The translations under genes were made by a program, and so were the position numbers. A DNA stretch of 64,000 bases, taken from NCBI GenBank assembly GCA_963578105.1, contig CAUZBP010000003.1, forward strand, positions 90,484 through 154,483, given 5' to 3'. Shown piece after piece: positions 35,846 through 45,529 of the stretch; the first letter of the stretch is position 1, and the number at the start of each line of letters is the position of its first letter. The notes below the pieces were generated by a model. That model saw only the letters and a program-made list of their open reading frames with translations. It searched no databases and had not been told where the DNA came from. The DNA is from GCA-2718815 sp963578105. Its GTDB lineage: Bacteria; Planctomycetota; Planctomycetia; Pirellulales; Pirellulaceae.

Positions 35846-36922
35846 TTAAGCGGCTTCCTCGCAACCTCTTTTGCCCAGGTGTGCTTCCAACGATGGATGC
35901 CGACCTGGTGCATCGTCGTCGTACCAGCGATCCAAAACAACCTTCCAGTCCGACAGATCTTTCACCCGGGCAAAGTCTTCTCGCACCTCTTTCCAGCGGG
36001 GATGCAATGACGAATACTTAATGCCAAATTTTCGCATGGGCACACCACACCGCACACTTCCATATACCTGCTCGGCCAACTGAAAATGCTGCAAAATGAC
36101 TTCCCGTTGCTCCCGCAATGATGGAGCTGCGGGCAACTCCTCCCCTCGCGCCAACGCTCTAGCTTGTTCAAAAATCCAAGGATTACCAATCGCACCCCGG
36201 GCAACTGTCACTCCATCCACTCCCGTCTGCGCCAGCATATCCAAGCAATCCTGGGCTCGAAACAAGTCGCCGCTTCCCAGAATGGTTCGGTCTCCGGAAT
36301 GCCGTTTTACCTCCTGTAAAAAACTCCATCGGCTGGGTCCGACGTAACGTTGTTCTACCGTCCGGCCATGCACGGTCACTGCCGACACCCCGGCGTCGAA
36401 CGCACCGTCAAGGATGCCAAAAAACTTGTCCCGACTTTCTGTCGTGTCATCCATGCCCCGCCTCATTTTAACCGTCACCGGAATATGACCGGGAACTGCA
36501 TCGCGCGTCCGCTGCACAATTTCCAGAGCAACTTCAGGCTGACTCAGATGATACCCACCGCGGCAGCGTCCCAATACTTTCTTGACAGGGCAACCGAAAT
36601 TGATGTCGATCACATCAAATCCAGCCTCCACCAATCGCAAGGCAGCCGGCCCGAACTGCTGGGGGTCAGCCCCCATCAGCTGAGCTCCCACGGGGTGTTC
36701 TTCGTCGGTCACGTACAAAAATCGGCGAGTCTTGTGTCGCGGTTTGACGTTCAACACAAACTGGTCAAGCATTACCTCACACAACGTGTAACAAGCCCCC
36801 AAGCGTCGTGCTATAACACGCATGGGCCAGTCACTGTAACCGGAAAGAGCTGCTTGCACGACGGGAAACTCCAGCTTGATCGAGCCAATCTCAAGCTCAG
36901 GTAATCGGAAAGTCTCGTGCAT
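35846..36922 (-). CDS. tRNA-dihydrouridine synthase (second copy)
   Basis: A 358-residue Dus flavoenzyme, clearly distinct from the copy at 25097-26173. Landmarks: VVQAALSGYSDWPMR, FDVIDINFGCPVKKVLGRCRGG, VTVKMRRGMDD, VSAVTVHGRTVEQRY, TILGSGDLFRAQD and VTVARGAIGNPWIFEQA. The FGCP Cys is kept. The changed flavin entry (QAALSGYS for QAPMAGFT) and the GRCRGG loop separate it from DusB; it may have another target uridine. It stands alone, facing zwf across a 240-bp gap. Confidence 0.88.
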   Translation of the reverse strand: MHETFRLPELEIGSIKLEFPVVQAALSGYSDWPMRVIARRLGACYTLCEVMLDQFVLNVKPRHKTRRFLYVTDEEHPVGAQLMGADPQQFGPAALRLVEAGFDVIDINFGCPVKKVLGRCRGGYHLSQPEVALEIVQRTRDAVPGHIPVTVKMRRGMDDTTESRDKFFGILDGAFDAGVSAVTVHGRTVEQRYVGPSRWSFLQEVKRHSGDRTILGSGDLFRAQDCLDMLAQTGVDGVTVARGAIGNPWIFEQARALARGEELPAAPSLREQREVILQHFQLAEQVYGSVRCGVPMRKFGIKYSSLHPRWKEVREDFARVKDLSDWKVVLDRWYDDDAPGRHPSLEAHLGKRGCEEAA

Positions 36923-37162
36923 GGGGTTTCAACCTGGAACGACAGGGGGGCAAGATTTACAACCTCAACGTGGTCAACGACAATTATCAATTGAACCACC
37001 ACGACTTGCAATGCCGGCCCGGTCGAAGTGAGGCATCACAACACGGGATCGATCCAGAATCCTTCGTTTACTTTAGGTCGGGTTGACTGCTCCATCGCCG
37101 CAACCCAACGCGCAAGCAGATGGCCGCCTTCCCCACTTGCCGACCACCGGGTCCCCCCAGAC

Positions 37163-38677
37163 TCAGTGCAGAACGGGACATACGTCGAACCACTCTCGTT
37201 CCTGGGAGCGCATCCATTCTGTCGAATTTTCCGGACCCCACATCTGCAACGGGTATCGCTCCAGGGGCGGCGCTGCCGGACTCTGCCACGCAGCAACAAT
37301 CGGATCGATGATATTCCACGCCATTTCCACCTCGTCACTACGGGCAAACAAGCTGGCATCATCGTTGAGCACGTCCAGGAGCAGTCGTTGGTACGCATCC
37401 GGCATCGAACCTGAAAACTCGCGAGCATAACGGAAGTCAAGATCCGTCATCCTCAATCGCAATTCGGCATCCGGCACCTTTGTTTGAAACTGCAACTGGA
37501 TTCCTTCGGCGGGTTGGACCTGGATCACGAGCCGGTTGGCATCCAGACTTTTCATACCCCCCTCATCGAAAAGCATGTGCGGCGGCTCGCAAAACTGAAT
37601 CACAATCTGAGTCGTTCGACACGACATACCCTTGCCACTTCTCAGGTAAAATGGCACACCCTGCCAACGCCAATTGTCAATCCACAACTTCAAGGCAGCA
37701 AAGGTAGCCGTTGAACTTTCGCCAGAGACGCCTTCTTCCTGCAAATAACTTTCATACTGGCCACGTACGGTATCGCTCGCAAAATCCACCCCGTGCATAG
37801 GGCGCACTGCCTGCAAGACCTTTACTTTTTCGTCCCGCACAAGGTCTGCCTCGAATCGTACCGGAGCCTCCATGGCCGTAATCATCATCAGTTGCAGCAA
37901 GTGATTCTGAAACATGTCACGCAAAACCCCGGCACGATCGTAGTATTCTCCTCGGCTACCAACGGTGACTTCCTCGGCCACAGTAATTTGTACATGGTCC
38001 ACATAGTTCCGGTTCCAGACGGGCTCGAAAATAGTGTTGGCAAACCGCAGCACCAGCATGTTCTGGACGGTCTCTTTGCCCAGGTAGTGATCAATGCGAT
38101 AAACCTGTCTTTCCTGAAAGACTCGGTGCACGGTGTCGTTGAGAATCCGTGACGACTGAAAATCCTTCCCAAAAGGTTTTTCAATCACCACTCGACGCTT
38201 GCCCGACGACTCATCCGCCAATCCCGCCTCGCCAAGTTGTCCAACTGCCTCCGGGTAGAGCGATGGGGAAGTCGCCAGGTAATAAACCCGCTCACATGAA
38301 TTTCCGTTCTCCAATCCTTCGAGAAACTTCCCCAATTTGGCAAAGTCGTCACCCTGACCAATGTCAGCCGATAAATAATGGACCCTTGTTGCGAAGTCCT
38401 CCCACCTTTTCCGGTCGAACCCTTCATCGGTGAATCGGGAAGTCGAATCCGCCAGACGATCTCGCCATGAGTCAGATTCAAAATTGGAGCGGGCCACTCC
38501 GACAATCTTTGTTTCCGGTGGAAGCCGGTCTTTGACGTACAAAGAGTACAGTGCCGGAATTAACTTCCGCCGCGTCAAGTCGCCGGAGGCTCCAAAAATA
38601 ACAATGGTGTGTGACACTGTAGGGTCCAGATGCAGGTTGTTCGATTCTTGGTTCAGACGACGGCATACCGGGGACAA
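37163..38677 (-). CDS. zwf: glucose-6-phosphate 1-dehydrogenase
   Basis: A 504-residue enzyme that starts the oxidative pentose phosphate pathway (G6P + NADP+ to 6-phosphogluconolactone). Landmarks: IVIFGASGDLTRRKLIPAL (NADP site, about residues 26-44), VIEKPFGKDF and RIDHYLGKETVQNML (catalytic His region). The C-terminal half has WRWQGVPFYLRSGKGM. The frame begins at a TTG (38677) with no good ribosome site; a GTG at 38617 (VSHTIVIFG) is an equally good start and would shorten it by 20 residues. It follows gnd by 118 bp on the same strand. Confidence 0.95.
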   Translation of the reverse strand: MSPVCRRLNQESNNLHLDPTVSHTIVIFGASGDLTRRKLIPALYSLYVKDRLPPETKIVGVARSNFESDSWRDRLADSTSRFTDEGFDRKRWEDFATRVHYLSADIGQGDDFAKLGKFLEGLENGNSCERVYYLATSPSLYPEAVGQLGEAGLADESSGKRRVVIEKPFGKDFQSSRILNDTVHRVFQERQVYRIDHYLGKETVQNMLVLRFANTIFEPVWNRNYVDHVQITVAEEVTVGSRGEYYDRAGVLRDMFQNHLLQLMMITAMEAPVRFEADLVRDEKVKVLQAVRPMHGVDFASDTVRGQYESYLQEEGVSGESSTATFAALKLWIDNWRWQGVPFYLRSGKGMSCRTTQIVIQFCEPPHMLFDEGGMKSLDANRLVIQVQPAEGIQLQFQTKVPDAELRLRMTDLDFRYAREFSGSMPDAYQRLLLDVLNDDASLFARSDEVEMAWNIIDPIVAAWQSPAAPPLERYPLQMWGPENSTEWMRSQEREWFDVCPVLH

Positions 38678-38795
38678 AAATCAGTAGCCCCAGTCACTCG
38701 AAGGAGAAAAAATAAACTCCAGTCTGGTTTTCGTCCAACTCAATCCGAAATCCTGAACTCCAAACGTTTTTACGAACATCAATCGTCAGAGAGCT

Positions 38796-40241
38796 TTACT
38801 GAGAATTCGGAGCCCGTCGCAACGCCAGCCAATCGGTGTGGAACTTTCCTTCTCGATCTGTTCGTTCGTAGGTATGCGCTCCAAAATAATCTCGCTGGGC
38901 CTGCAAGAGATTTGCAGGCAATCGCTGCAAACGGTAGCTATCGTAGTACGCCAGGGCGGTGCTGAACGCGGGAACAGGCCAACCCAGTTCCGCAGCCGTC
39001 GCGACCACATGCCGCCAACTCCGCTGGGCCCGCTGAACCGCTTCAGTGAAATAGGGTGAAAGGAGCAAGTTCTCCAGAGCCGGCTGTTCATCAAAAGCTG
39101 CCTTGATGTTGTCTAGAAATTGTGCGCGAATGATACAGCCGCCACGCCACAGCAACGCGCAGTCTCCGTAATTCAAAGACCACTGATGAACCTGACTCGC
39201 TGCCTGCAACTGGACAAATCCCTGTGCGTAGCTGCAAATTTTTGATGCGTAAAGAGCTTGCCGCACGTCCTCCACAAATTGCGAGTGATCTCCGGAATAC
39301 GCGGTCGAGGGTCCCTCCAGGACCCGGCTGGCTCGGACCCGTGATTCTTTTAATGCCGACAGACCCCGAGCGTAAACAGCTGCGGTCACCAGCGTACTGG
39401 GAACACCCAGGTCCAGGGCTAGCTGACTCATCCATTTGCCGGTTCCCTTGGCACCCGCCTTGTCGAGAATTCTATCTACAAGATCATCCCCGGATTCCGG
39501 ATCCTTGACGCTCAGAATGTCGCGAGTGATTTCAATCAGGTAGCTTTCCAGTTCACCCCGATTCCAATCATCGAACACGTCATACAACTGATCGTTGGTG
39601 AGATCCAGGGCATTCTTAAGCATAAAATAGGCTTCGCAGATCAACTGCATGTCACCATATTCAATGCCGTTGTGGACCATCTTGACGTAATGGCCTGCGC
39701 CTCTTGGACCTACCCACTCGGCACAGGGAATGTCCTGTTGTGGTCCTACTTTGGCAGCGATCGCTTGGAAAATGGGGCGAATTTGAGGCCACGCCTCCTG
39801 ACTACCGCCGGGCATCAGACTGGGCCCTTTGAGGGCTCCCTCTTCGCCACCAGAAACCCCTGACCCGACATACAACAGCCCCTGCTGCTCCACATGCTGT
39901 GTGCGTCTTTCGGTATCAAGGTAGTGGGTGTTACCACCATCGATGATGATATCCCCGGGTTCCAACAAGCCAGCCAACTCGTCCAACAGGGCATCGACAG
40001 CCGGTCCGGCCTTGACCAGCAACATGACTTTTCGGGGCCGAACTAGCTGGCGCACCAATTCTTCTACAGAATAGCAGCCAACAAAACTTTTCCCCCGTGC
40101 CCGGCCTTGCAGTAGACCATCCACCTTCGAGGTGGTTCGATTGTAGACAGCAATGCGATAACCCCGGCTCTCAATGTTGAGAGCCAGATTTTCGCCCATC
40201 ACCGCCAGGCCGATGAGCCCGAAATCACAAAGATCGCTCAT
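38796..40241 (-). CDS. gnd: 6-phosphogluconate dehydrogenase (decarboxylating)
   Basis: A 481-residue enzyme that oxidises 6-phosphogluconate to ribulose-5-phosphate, CO2 and NADPH. Landmarks: GLIGLAVMGENLALNI (coenzyme site), VGSGVSGGEEGALKGPSLMP, and AGHYVKMVHNGIEYGDMQ (catalytic Lys and Glu). The C-terminal IIRAQFLDNIKAAFDEQP and HTYERTDREG fit the long (dimeric, NADP-type) class. It starts 8 bp after a small gene and is followed by zwf, so gnd and zwf give both NADPH-forming steps from one locus. Confidence 0.96.
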   Translation of the reverse strand: MSDLCDFGLIGLAVMGENLALNIESRGYRIAVYNRTTSKVDGLLQGRARGKSFVGCYSVEELVRQLVRPRKVMLLVKAGPAVDALLDELAGLLEPGDIIIDGGNTHYLDTERRTQHVEQQGLLYVGSGVSGGEEGALKGPSLMPGGSQEAWPQIRPIFQAIAAKVGPQQDIPCAEWVGPRGAGHYVKMVHNGIEYGDMQLICEAYFMLKNALDLTNDQLYDVFDDWNRGELESYLIEITRDILSVKDPESGDDLVDRILDKAGAKGTGKWMSQLALDLGVPSTLVTAAVYARGLSALKESRVRASRVLEGPSTAYSGDHSQFVEDVRQALYASKICSYAQGFVQLQAASQVHQWSLNYGDCALLWRGGCIIRAQFLDNIKAAFDEQPALENLLLSPYFTEAVQRAQRSWRHVVATAAELGWPVPAFSTALAYYDSYRLQRLPANLLQAQRDYFGAHTYERTDREGKFHTDWLALRRAPNSQ

Positions 40242-40249
40242 GATCAGAA

Positions 40250-40585
40250 TTACGCAGCTTTGCCGACTACCAACTTCGCATACTGGCGCTCGCGTAATTC
40301 AACCAGGACCTGGTCAACCAGTTTGGCCTGGACAATTCGCACAAGTCGCTCACGCAAGGAAATTTCGAGCCGGTCATGATGGTAGTACGCCCCGTCAACT
40401 TCAGCATGTACCATACCCGATACACGCGCGTGAACGTAGCCCCTCGCCTCGGCGGGCGGCATGAGTCGAGCCCGCTCGTTAACCAGTTCCCAGACGGATT
40501 TTTTTTGACAATCTGCGATCTCGTTTGCAATCTCCGGCAAACTCGAATCGCGAAATTGGCTAATGATTCTCTGAAACCAGGACAT
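40250..40585 (-). CDS. small protein of unknown function upstream of gnd
   Basis: A 111-residue protein with a good ribosome site (GAGGA) before the ATG at 40585. It is amphipathic and helix-rich with no signal or membrane segment. Features: SLPEIANEIADCQKKSVWEL in the first third, RGYVHARVSGMVHAEVDG in the middle and LVRIVQAKLVDQVLVELRE near the end. I do not recognise the family. Its stop lies 8 bp above the gnd start on the same strand, so co-transcription with gnd and zwf is likely. Confidence 0.6.
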   Translation of the reverse strand: MSWFQRIISQFRDSSLPEIANEIADCQKKSVWELVNERARLMPPAEARGYVHARVSGMVHAEVDGAYYHHDRLEISLRERLVRIVQAKLVDQVLVELRERQYAKLVVGKAA

Positions 40586-41058
40586 CGCACCGTTCCTCGT
40601 CCAAATGACGCAATTCATGTTCAAAAGGGAGCCAATGACCGGCTCCAGATTAGCTGGACTGATGAACAGACTGCCTGTGCCCAGCGGGCGGAGCGTGTAC
40701 CGATACCCGGCCGCCACTCGCTACCAGCGATATGCGACCAAACAAGCCACCCCCGTCTTCCCTGGAAAGGAATCGATTCTGAGAGGTACTATTCTTCAGC
40801 CTTTCAGGATTTTTCCAATGGAAACTACGTAGGTAAAATATGCGGCCCGTTCGTTCCTCCAGTCTTACCCATTTTTCTTGACCGGCCTTGCCGTTTCTTG
40901 GTGACCTGTCCCGAACCGGCTTCTTCAGGCAGCAGGACAAGAAGACGAATTGACTATTTTTCAAAAACTTCGAGAATCGCGGCTACGTGTCTCAACGAGT
41001 TGGTTTCCGAATCCGGGAAACCCTCTTACGGACCACCACCTGCCAGGAAAAGTCTGCC
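40586..41058. other. 473-bp divergent region, nothing clear
   Basis: This region lies between the minus-strand small gene and the plus-strand dehydratase gene. No RNA gene is seen. The AGGAAAA before 41059 is a usable ribosome site for the dehydratase gene. Confidence 0.5.
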
Positions 41059-42213
41059 ATGAAAATCACGAATTTCCGAACCCATGTGATGGGAATCGCC
41101 CACCCCGGCAAAATCGCGCCATCGCGCAACTGGATTTTTGTGGAAGTGGAAACCGACGAAGGAATTACCGGGATCGGCGAAGCGACCACGGAGTACCATG
41201 AGCAAGCCGTCGTGACCATGATCGACGATCATTTTTCCCCCCTGTTGATCGGACAGGATCCGACACGAGTGACCTTCGCCTGGCAACAGATGCAACGATT
41301 CTTTTGGTGGAGAGGAGGAATCGTCGCCTCCAGCGCTGCTAGTGGAATCGAACAGGCATTGTGGGACATCACCGGAAAGGCATACGGCCAACCAGTCTAC
41401 AAACTGCTGGGTGGTGCGGTGCGTGATCAAGTTCGAGTTTATGCTCGTACCGACCTCGGCCTGGACACTCACGCCGAAGAGGCAGCAGCCGCCGTCGAGG
41501 AGGGCTTCGATGGATTCAAATTCGGTCCCGGAAACTACGTCCAACCCTACGACGATGAAAAACAGGTGGACGTCGCCTTACGTACCGCGCACGAAATTCG
41601 CCGGGCGGCAGGCCCCGACTGCCATTTGATGATCGACTGTGGTGGGATCTTTTCAAAACAAGCCGCACACCGTCTGATCGACGGTTTACGCAAAGTTCGC
41701 ATGCTGTTCGTCGAGGAACCAGTCAATATGGACACGCCACAAGGACTGATTGAAATGAGACACGCGTTTCCCGACGTGCGTATCGCAGCCGGCGAACGAT
41801 TGATGACACGCTGGCAGTTCCGAGAGTGGTTGGAACAGGGCGCCGTCGACGTGATCCAGGCCGACATTTCTCATTGCGGCGGCATCGGTGAACTGTTACG
41901 AATTGCCGGCAACGCCGAAGTTTACAACGTGCAAATCGCTCCACACAACCCGTACGGGCCGGTGGCTCTGGCAGCCAACGTCCACGCGGCGGCCTGCATG
42001 CCAAATTTCCTGATCCTGGAACATTGCCGGCACCGCCCCTGGTTCGACGAAGTCCAAGCCTGCGGGCCGACGGTTTCCAACGGTGCCATCCAGTTAACGG
42101 ATCGACCCGGCCTGGGAATCGAACTCGACTGGGACTACGTCAAGCGGCACCCTTACCAAGCGTTGAAACTGCGCAGCTTTACCGATCAAGACGGCGGCCT
42201 ACCGCTGATTTGA
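41059..42213 (+). CDS. enolase-superfamily (MR/MLE) sugar-acid dehydratase-like protein
   Basis: A 384-residue enolase-superfamily protein of the mandelate racemase subgroup. Metal ligands are kept: LMIDCGG (Asp), LFVEEPV (Glu) and AAGERLM (Glu); the Asp-His dyad is supplied by QADISHCGGI and IAPHNPYGPV. Galactonate-dehydratase-like proteins carry these, but the His two residues after the first metal Asp is absent (DCGG). The substrate is therefore open. The ATG at 41059 gives the usual opening MKITNFRTHVMGI; the frame extends upstream to 40987. No sugar-transport or aldolase gene is adjacent. Confidence 0.85.
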   Translation: MKITNFRTHVMGIAHPGKIAPSRNWIFVEVETDEGITGIGEATTEYHEQAVVTMIDDHFSPLLIGQDPTRVTFAWQQMQRFFWWRGGIVASSAASGIEQALWDITGKAYGQPVYKLLGGAVRDQVRVYARTDLGLDTHAEEAAAAVEEGFDGFKFGPGNYVQPYDDEKQVDVALRTAHEIRRAAGPDCHLMIDCGGIFSKQAAHRLIDGLRKVRMLFVEEPVNMDTPQGLIEMRHAFPDVRIAAGERLMTRWQFREWLEQGAVDVIQADISHCGGIGELLRIAGNAEVYNVQIAPHNPYGPVALAANVHAAACMPNFLILEHCRHRPWFDEVQACGPTVSNGAIQLTDRPGLGIELDWDYVKRHPYQALKLRSFTDQDGGLPLI

Positions 42214-42538
42214 TCGATGGGTGTCGGCAAAGAGCCGGACCACACTGATGGCCGAGTTTCGCAACGACCCCGGAATCCACTCAGGCTGCGGTACGATCAC
42301 GCGTCGGGACTACAGCCCCAACCACGAACTTTTACCACCGCCGGGAACGCTAGCTTGCCAGCCGCTGCACGCCAAAGTCTGCGGTGACACAGAAGGCTCG
42401 CCCCAAAAAAACTTTGGCTCCATTTGGCCCAGCAGCTGAACCGGGTGACAGACAAGGCTTTCCCATGCGATGCGTCGCGGGGGAGCGTTTCCTGACCAGC
42501 GGACGAAAATTGGCATCGGTTGTCGGCGTCATTCGAAG
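42214..42538. other. 325-bp intergenic region, nothing seen
   Basis: This region lies between the dehydratase stop and the tRNA-Cys 3' end. No convincing frame, hairpin or repeat is visible; the tRNA would be transcribed into it. Confidence 0.5.
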
Positions 42539-42610
42539 AGGCGCCGCCCGGATTCGAACCGGGGATGGCGGATTTGCAATCCGCTGCCTTAGCCACTTGG
42601 CTACGGCGCC
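42539..42610 (-). tRNA. tRNA-Cys (GCA)
   Basis: A 72-nt cloverleaf on the minus strand. The acceptor GGCGCCG pairs fully with CGGCGCC. The anticodon stem GCGGA/TCCGC holds loop TTGCAAA with anticodon GCA. The T-arm is CCCGG-TTCGAAT-CCGGG. The discriminator is U, as expected for Cys. CCA is not encoded. Confidence 0.97.
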
Positions 42611-43544
42611 TGAACCTTTATTTAAAGGTATTTTCTTTCATTCTTCACTTGATCGCCCGCAGGTTTAACAGCTGTCAGATGGAAAACATCTCCTGCAAAA
42701 ACCCCGGCCTAAATCCAACGCGCAGGTGACAATTCGCCCATCGTGATCAAACTGCCAAAACGTGGCGAACTCGTCAGGCGAAAGTCTAGCAAATCTCGAT
42801 CGAGCGGCAAGATCAACAACGGCCGGGAGTCCGCCAGAAATTCGGAGCCATGCTGCCTCAACGACTCACGCTTTCCACACGAGCCGGCTTCGGGGCCAGA
42901 AAATACGGGTCAGAACCCGGTCAGTTGAAGTCACGAATCCATCACTGGACCAATGGCCGGAGGCAGATCCACGGGCCGCGAAAGTGGTGCCCTTGCCGGG
43001 CAATCTCAACTCATCATGCGAAAGTGAAAGTCTACAGCAGACGGCCAGCATCGAAGCACAACAGCCACTGACACCCCATTCCGGATTGCCAAAAAAATTG
43101 CCAGCAAAGAGTCCGTAAAAATCACCCCAGTTCAAAACCAGACAACAAACGACACGGAGACTCGGTCGCCCAAAAAGGGGACTGAAACGAGAATCGAAGC
43201 GGGCGAACTCAAACCGCGAGTTACCAAGGCGTCCTGAAAAAAGAACGTTGTCCCACATCGGGACGTTTGTTTTTTTCGACGATAAACCAGCCCGCTTCTG
43301 TAAACTTCAACTTAAAACCTTTTTGCAAGACGCTTAGCGGTTCGACCAGCCCTGCGTCGCCACCTGAAGTACCGGACCCGCCCTTGTGTTCGATCCAGGT
43401 CGGGTTGCGTTCACGATTTCGTCGACGCCGGTCAAGGCCCGGTCAACTGACCGAGGGGTTGTAGGACGGATAGTAACCGAGTATTACGTCTGTGTGTAAA
43501 CGCACCAGGCAGGTCTATTTCAACGGAAACAGGATGGTTCATTG
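42611..43544. other. 934-bp region without a supported gene, ending in a strong terminator
   Basis: The longest empty stretch of this half of the window. Plus-strand frames at 42743-42928 and 42762-43118 open with GTG but are Ser/Arg-rich and look non-coding. A bidirectional terminator-like hairpin lies at 43236-43277 (listed separately) although no gene ends near it, so an unrecognised transcript could lie here. Confidence 0.4.
43236..43277. terminator. bidirectional Rho-independent terminator-like hairpin
   Basis: GTCCC (43250-43254), loop ACATC and GGGAC (43260-43264) form the core, with AAC/GTT pairing outside a 3-nt bulge. An A-tract (43237-43242) precedes it and a T-tract (43271-43276) follows, so it can act on both strands. 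It lies about 270 bp before the adenosine kinase start and over 600 bp from any other gene end. Confidence 0.6.
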
Positions 43545-44531
43545 ATGAAAATTGACGTTTACGGCATCGGAAACTCGTTGGTCGACGTACAAACCCAGGT
43601 GACTGACGACATTTTAGCTCAAACGGAGTTTGCCAAAGGGATCATGACGCTGGTCGACGACCAGCAGCAGCAAGCCGTGTTACAAAGCATCGACGGCCTG
43701 CCATTGAACCGGTGCGCCGGCGGCTCAGCCGCCAATACAATCGTCAGCATCGCCGACTTTGGGGGGAAAGCAGCCTATTGTGGTAAGGTAAGTCATGACG
43801 AAATGGGCCACTTCTTCCTATCCGACATGCGGGAACTCGGTGTGACAATCGGGGTCACACCGTCCTCAGAAGGCCCTACCGGAACATGCGCAATCTTGAT
43901 TACTCCTGACGCGCAGCGCACCATGTTGACGAACCTTGGTGTCTCAGCAACCCTCGCACCCGATGACGTTGAAGAAGCCGAAATTCGCGAATCTCACTAC
44001 CTGTACGTCGAGGGATATCTGCTGACCGGGGACAAGACAAAGGCTGCCGCCTACAAGGCCATGGAGTTGGCGCAAAAACACAACGTGAAAATTGCCTTCA
44101 CCGCCTCGGACCCGTTCCTGGTGAACTTGATCCGCGATGAAATCTGGCAGCTGATTGAGGGATCGGTGGACTTGTTCTTCTGCAACGAAGAGGAGGCAAA
44201 AAGTCTGACTGGCAAGGACGATGTGTTTGCCTGCGCCCGCGAAATTCACCAGCACACAGAAAACGTGGCGATCACCCTGGGGGCCCGGGGATCGCTCATC
44301 ATGCATAACGGTGATGTGATTTCCATTGACGGTGTCGAGGCCGAAGCCATCGACACAACCGGAGCGGGAGACATGTATGCCGGTGGACTGCTATACGGAA
44401 TCACCAACGGGTTGAACTGGAAACAGGCAGGTCATCTGGCGTCGCATGCGGCTGCCCGTATTGTCGGTCAGTTGGGCGCACGTCTGGAGCGGCGTTTCAC
44501 GAAGGAGGAAATCAAAGCGTTTCAGATGTAG
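43545..44531 (+). CDS. adenosine kinase-like PfkB-family carbohydrate kinase
   Basis: A 328-residue PfkB/ribokinase-fold kinase. Landmarks: CAGGSAANTIVSIADFGGKAAYCGKVS (PfkB signature 1, given as GGSAANTI and GKVSHDEMG), and IDTTGAGDMYAGGLLYG (signature 2 with catalytic Asp and anion hole). It opens KIDVYGIGNSLVDVQTQVTDD, the pattern of bacterial adenosine kinases. It would phosphorylate adenosine to AMP, or another ribosyl substrate. The ATG at 43545 has GGA-rich sequence about 11 nt upstream. It ends convergently with the SRAP gene. Confidence 0.88.
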   Translation: MKIDVYGIGNSLVDVQTQVTDDILAQTEFAKGIMTLVDDQQQQAVLQSIDGLPLNRCAGGSAANTIVSIADFGGKAAYCGKVSHDEMGHFFLSDMRELGVTIGVTPSSEGPTGTCAILITPDAQRTMLTNLGVSATLAPDDVEEAEIRESHYLYVEGYLLTGDKTKAAAYKAMELAQKHNVKIAFTASDPFLVNLIRDEIWQLIEGSVDLFFCNEEEAKSLTGKDDVFACAREIHQHTENVAITLGARGSLIMHNGDVISIDGVEAEAIDTTGAGDMYAGGLLYGITNGLNWKQAGHLASHAAARIVGQLGARLERRFTKEEIKAFQM

Positions 44532-44712
44532 CGGTTCGTGATCCATACTTCAGGGGTAACATCGCGGTTTGAACCCGGAGCCAGTTCCTGTCCACAACTG
44601 GAAGAGAAATTAGCAGACGGCGGGTCAACACGTGTCACAAACAACGATCAAAGTGAAGAAGGCAAACGATCGAATGGGTCATTCGTACCACGCATGGCCC
44701 AACTCCCTTTTT

Positions 44713-45387
44713 CTATTCCACCCGTTTAACGGGTTCCATGCAGGCAGGTGTATCATTTTGGGGGTTGTTCACCAAAGTACTCACAGCGACTGGTTCTAAA
44801 TCGTCCCCGGAGTAGGGGCGTAATATCTCCTGCAACTTGTCCGCGTCTTGAAATTCGGAATCGAGCCATACTTCAATCTCATCCGGATGGAGAATCACCG
44901 GCATACGATCGTGAATTTTGGCCAAAGGAGCGTTCGCTTGTGTCGTGATGATAGTACAGCTTTCCAGACAAGCAGCCTCCTGCTCCCAACGCTCCCAGAG
45001 TCCGGCAAATGCCAGGGGCGGACCTTTGCGATAAATGTAGTAAGGCTGCTTGGAGTTCCCAGCCACTTTTCTCCATTCATAATAGCCGTCGGCCAGGACC
45101 AAACAGCGTCGACGCTTAAAAGCATCGCGAAAGGACGGCTTTTCGGCAACCGTTTCGGAACGGGCATTGATCATCCGGTAACTGATCCTGGTGTCCCCGG
45201 CCCAGGAAGGGATCAACCCCCAACGCATCGCTGCGAAAATGCGCTCGTGGTCCATTTGATGCATCACGAGAGCCATCTGGGTCGGTGCCACATTGTAACT
45301 GACACGTATCCCCAGCGGGTCGAGGAATCCACGCAATGCGGTCCAATAAGCTAAAGTGACGGGGCCTAAGACATAGCGTCCACACAT
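44713..45387 (-). CDS. SRAP/YedK (HMCES) DNA-protein crosslink protein
   Basis: A 224-residue SRAP domain protein that covalently traps abasic sites in single-stranded DNA. The N-terminal Met-Cys (MCGRYVL) gives the catalytic Cys2. Other family motifs are YNVAPTQ, WGLIPSWA, MINARSETV, CLVLADGYYEW and HDRMPVIL, with the conserved Asn, Glu and His. Length and order match E. coli YedK. In many bacteria the gene goes with translesion or SOS genes, but here it has only an oxidoreductase gene 142 bp upstream. Confidence 0.94.
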   Translation of the reverse strand: MCGRYVLGPVTLAYWTALRGFLDPLGIRVSYNVAPTQMALVMHQMDHERIFAAMRWGLIPSWAGDTRISYRMINARSETVAEKPSFRDAFKRRRCLVLADGYYEWRKVAGNSKQPYYIYRKGPPLAFAGLWERWEQEAACLESCTIITTQANAPLAKIHDRMPVILHPDEIEVWLDSEFQDADKLQEILRPYSGDDLEPVAVSTLVNNPQNDTPACMEPVKRVE

Positions 45388-45529
45388 CAGTCACCCTCCT
45401 GAGTACCGAAACGGCGCGTGGTCCATAGCCTTTGAAAGTGCAAGGAAGACCCTGTAACGAACGACTCCCGGCCGGGACGACTCGCTTTCCTTCTTCTGAT
45501 AACGACCAGCGTACCCACAACCAGGCAAC

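Noticed and set aside
42762..43118. A 118-codon GTG-start frame downstream of the tRNA-Cys gene.
   Set aside because: Ser/Pro-rich without a ribosome site; the terminator after it keeps a small transcript possible, but the frame itself is unconvincing.
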